Positions 62,770 through 64,000 of a DNA stretch of 64,000 nt are shown piece after piece; within the stretch, counting starts at the first letter, position 1; each line of letters begins with the position of its first letter. The stretch is taken from NCBI RefSeq assembly GCF_008974285.1, contig NZ_BKZV01000005.1, positions 372,001 through 436,000 on the forward strand, in the 5' to 3' direction. The notes under the pieces were generated by a model. That model saw nothing but the letters and a program-made list of their open reading frames with translations, searched no databases and was not told the DNA's origin. The position numbers and the translations under genes are program-made. This stretch comes from Thermogemmatispora aurantia (GTDB lineage: Bacteria; Chloroflexota; Ktedonobacteria; Ktedonobacterales; Ktedonobacteraceae).

Positions 62770-64000
62770 ATGAGAGTGCCACTAAGCTGGTTGAAGGAAT
62801 ATGTCGAGATTACCCAGTCGCCACAAGAGCTGGCTCATACTTTGACAATGGCAGGGCTAGAGGTTGAGACGCTGGACTACATCGGGGCCGACTGGGGAGA
62901 TCTCATTATCACTGCTCAAATTACGCATCTTGAGAAGGTGCCTGGCTCTGATCACCTGAGCTACACGCGTATCAACACTGGGAGCGGAGAGATCGGGGTT
63001 ATCTGCGGCGCTCCTAACATCAAAGAGGGGGACAAGGTGCCGTTGGCCCTGCCGGGGGCGCGCATCGGCGACCTCACCATCGGGGTCGCGCGCAAGATGG
63101 GCTATGTCTCAGAAGGTATGCTGTGCTCGCCGCGCGAGCTGGGTCTGGGCAGCGATCACTCGGGCATCTACATTCTCGACCCGGAGACGCCGCTGGGGGT
63201 CAAGCTTGCTGACCTGCTCTCCGATGTGGTGCTGGAGTTCGCCATCAAAGCCCATCGCGGCGACCTCTCTTCGATCATCGGCATTGCGCGCGAAGTAGCG
63301 GCCCTGACCCACAAGCCCCTGCGCCTGCCGGAGCCGCGCTTCAACGAGCAGGGGCAGCCTGCGGCGGAGCTGGTCAAAGTGACGGTCGAGGATAGGGAGC
63401 TGTGCCCACGCTACAGTGCGCGAGTGATCAGCGGCGTTAAAATTGGCCCCTCGCCCGACTGGATGGCACGGCGCCTGCTGATGGCCGGCATGCGTCCAAT
63501 CAATCTCATTGTTGACATCACCAACTATGTCATGCTGGAGGTAGGCCAGCCGCTGCATGCCTTCGACTACGACCTGGTGCGTGAGCATCATATTATTGTC
63601 CGCCGCTCCCGCGACGGTGAAGAAATTACCACGCTCGACGGCGTCCCGCGGCGCCTGCGCAACGATATGCTGCTCATCACTGATCCACAGGGGCCGACGG
63701 CCATCGCTGGCGTGATGGGTTCAGCCATTAGCGAGGTCAACGAAGGGACCACGCGCATCCTGCTGGAGTCGGCGAACTTCAAGCCGGCCAGCATCCGACG
63801 GACAGCGGTGGCTCTGGGTCTGCGTACAGAGTCATCCAGCCGCTTTGAGAAGGGCCTTGATCCCGAGCTGACCATCTTCGGGGCTAACCGCGCAGCCCAG
63901 CTCATGGCCGAGCTGGCTGGCGGCCAGGTGCATCCCGGCATCGTCGATGTCTACCCGCAGCCCGTAGAAGCGCGCTCCATTCTCTTCTCACCTGCCGAGG
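62770..64000 (+). CDS. pheT: Phenylalanyl-tRNA synthetase beta subunit (5' part)
   Basis: 410 codons visible, running off the window end; full length is usually about 800. Start MRVPLSWLKEYVEITQSPQE with TGAGGAGTTACCAGCG before the ATG. EMAP-type tRNA-binding domain at 40-150 (GLEVETLDYIG, ITHLEKVPGSDHL, GYVSEGMLCSPRELGLG), B3/B4 editing domain at about 205-370 (INLIVDITNYVMLEVGQPLH, AFDYD, TLDGVPRRL, IAGVMGSAISEVNEGT) and the start of B5. It co-functions with PheS as an alpha2-beta2 enzyme and proof-reads Tyr-tRNA-Phe. Confidence 0.96.
   Translation, partial: MRVPLSWLKEYVEITQSPQELAHTLTMAGLEVETLDYIGADWGDLIITAQITHLEKVPGSDHLSYTRINTGSGEIGVICGAPNIKEGDKVPLALPGARIGDLTIGVARKMGYVSEGMLCSPRELGLGSDHSGIYILDPETPLGVKLADLLSDVVLEFAIKAHRGDLSSIIGIAREVAALTHKPLRLPEPRFNEQGQPAAELVKVTVEDRELCPRYSARVISGVKIGPSPDWMARRLLMAGMRPINLIVDITNYVMLEVGQPLHAFDYDLVREHHIIVRRSRDGEEITTLDGVPRRLRNDMLLITDPQGPTAIAGVMGSAISEVNEGTTRILLESANFKPASIRRTAVALGLRTESSSRFEKGLDPELTIFGANRAAQLMAELAGGQVHPGIVDVYPQPVEARSILFSPAE

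Overview
This 64-kb window is a GC-rich bacterial chromosome segment, apparently from the Chloroflexota, most likely a Ktedonobacteria-type organism such as Thermogemmatispora. That placement is an inference from gene content: Rho, a GAF/NarL two-component pair, a T-box in front of pheS, hspR-type control of chaperones, and a tig-clpX-lon block lacking clpP. No phage, transposase, integrase or CRISPR array was seen. About 54 protein genes and one tRNA can be supported. Gene spacing is loose, with several non-coding stretches of 0.3 to 1.35 kb that contain promoters, terminators, a T-box and short tandem repeats.

Layout. (1) 1-5.7 kb is a nitric-oxide/denitrification-type accessory block: NnrS, a cupin, two DUF2249 proteins, a MIP18/PaaD-like Fe-S protein, a second NnrS-like membrane protein and a CRP-family regulator. 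Two nearly identical CRP-like operators sit at the same distance (about -41.5) from -10 boxes leading into the two DUF2249 operons, so the block looks like one regulon. (2) 5.9-14 kb holds a macro-domain protein, a lipoprotein, a small membrane protein, an SbcD-like nuclease, an M20 amidohydrolase, YchF, a FmdB-type zinc ribbon and a membrane protein, then 1.35 kb of non-coding DNA. (3) 14-21 kb holds rho with a textbook promoter and long leader, a SprT-like protease, an FtsB/DivIC-like protein, a non-coding segment with two consecutive intrinsic terminators, a class I amidotransferase, and a histidine kinase/response regulator pair. (4) 21-28 kb holds the last two enzymes of an oxidative pentose (Weimberg-type) route, two tandem methyltransferases of which one has lost its SAM motif, polyphosphate kinase and tRNA-Leu(UAG).

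(5) 29-41 kb is a protein quality-control region: trigger factor, ClpX, Lon, three tandem DUF4870 membrane proteins with Tyr/Gly/Gln-rich N-termini, then (minus strand) grpE-dnaJ-hspR. A HAIR-like HspR site overlaps the grpE promoter. (6) 41-50.9 kb holds ScpA, an HD hydrolase, a site-2 protease, an MBL hydrolase, an LppX-like lipoprotein, an MFS exporter, a DUF4097-like surface protein, an alpha/beta hydrolase and a TspO-family protein. (7) 51-55.3 kb holds an oligopeptide-binding lipoprotein, an isochorismatase-family hydrolase and an exported NagZ-like glycosidase. (8) 55.5-60.5 kb is an acyl-chain module: acyl-CoA synthetase, hotdog thioesterase, HadA/HadB-like dehydratase subunits and a FabG-like reductase. 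(9) 60.6-64 kb holds a phenylalanine T-box leader followed by pheS and the 5' part of pheT, which runs off the window.
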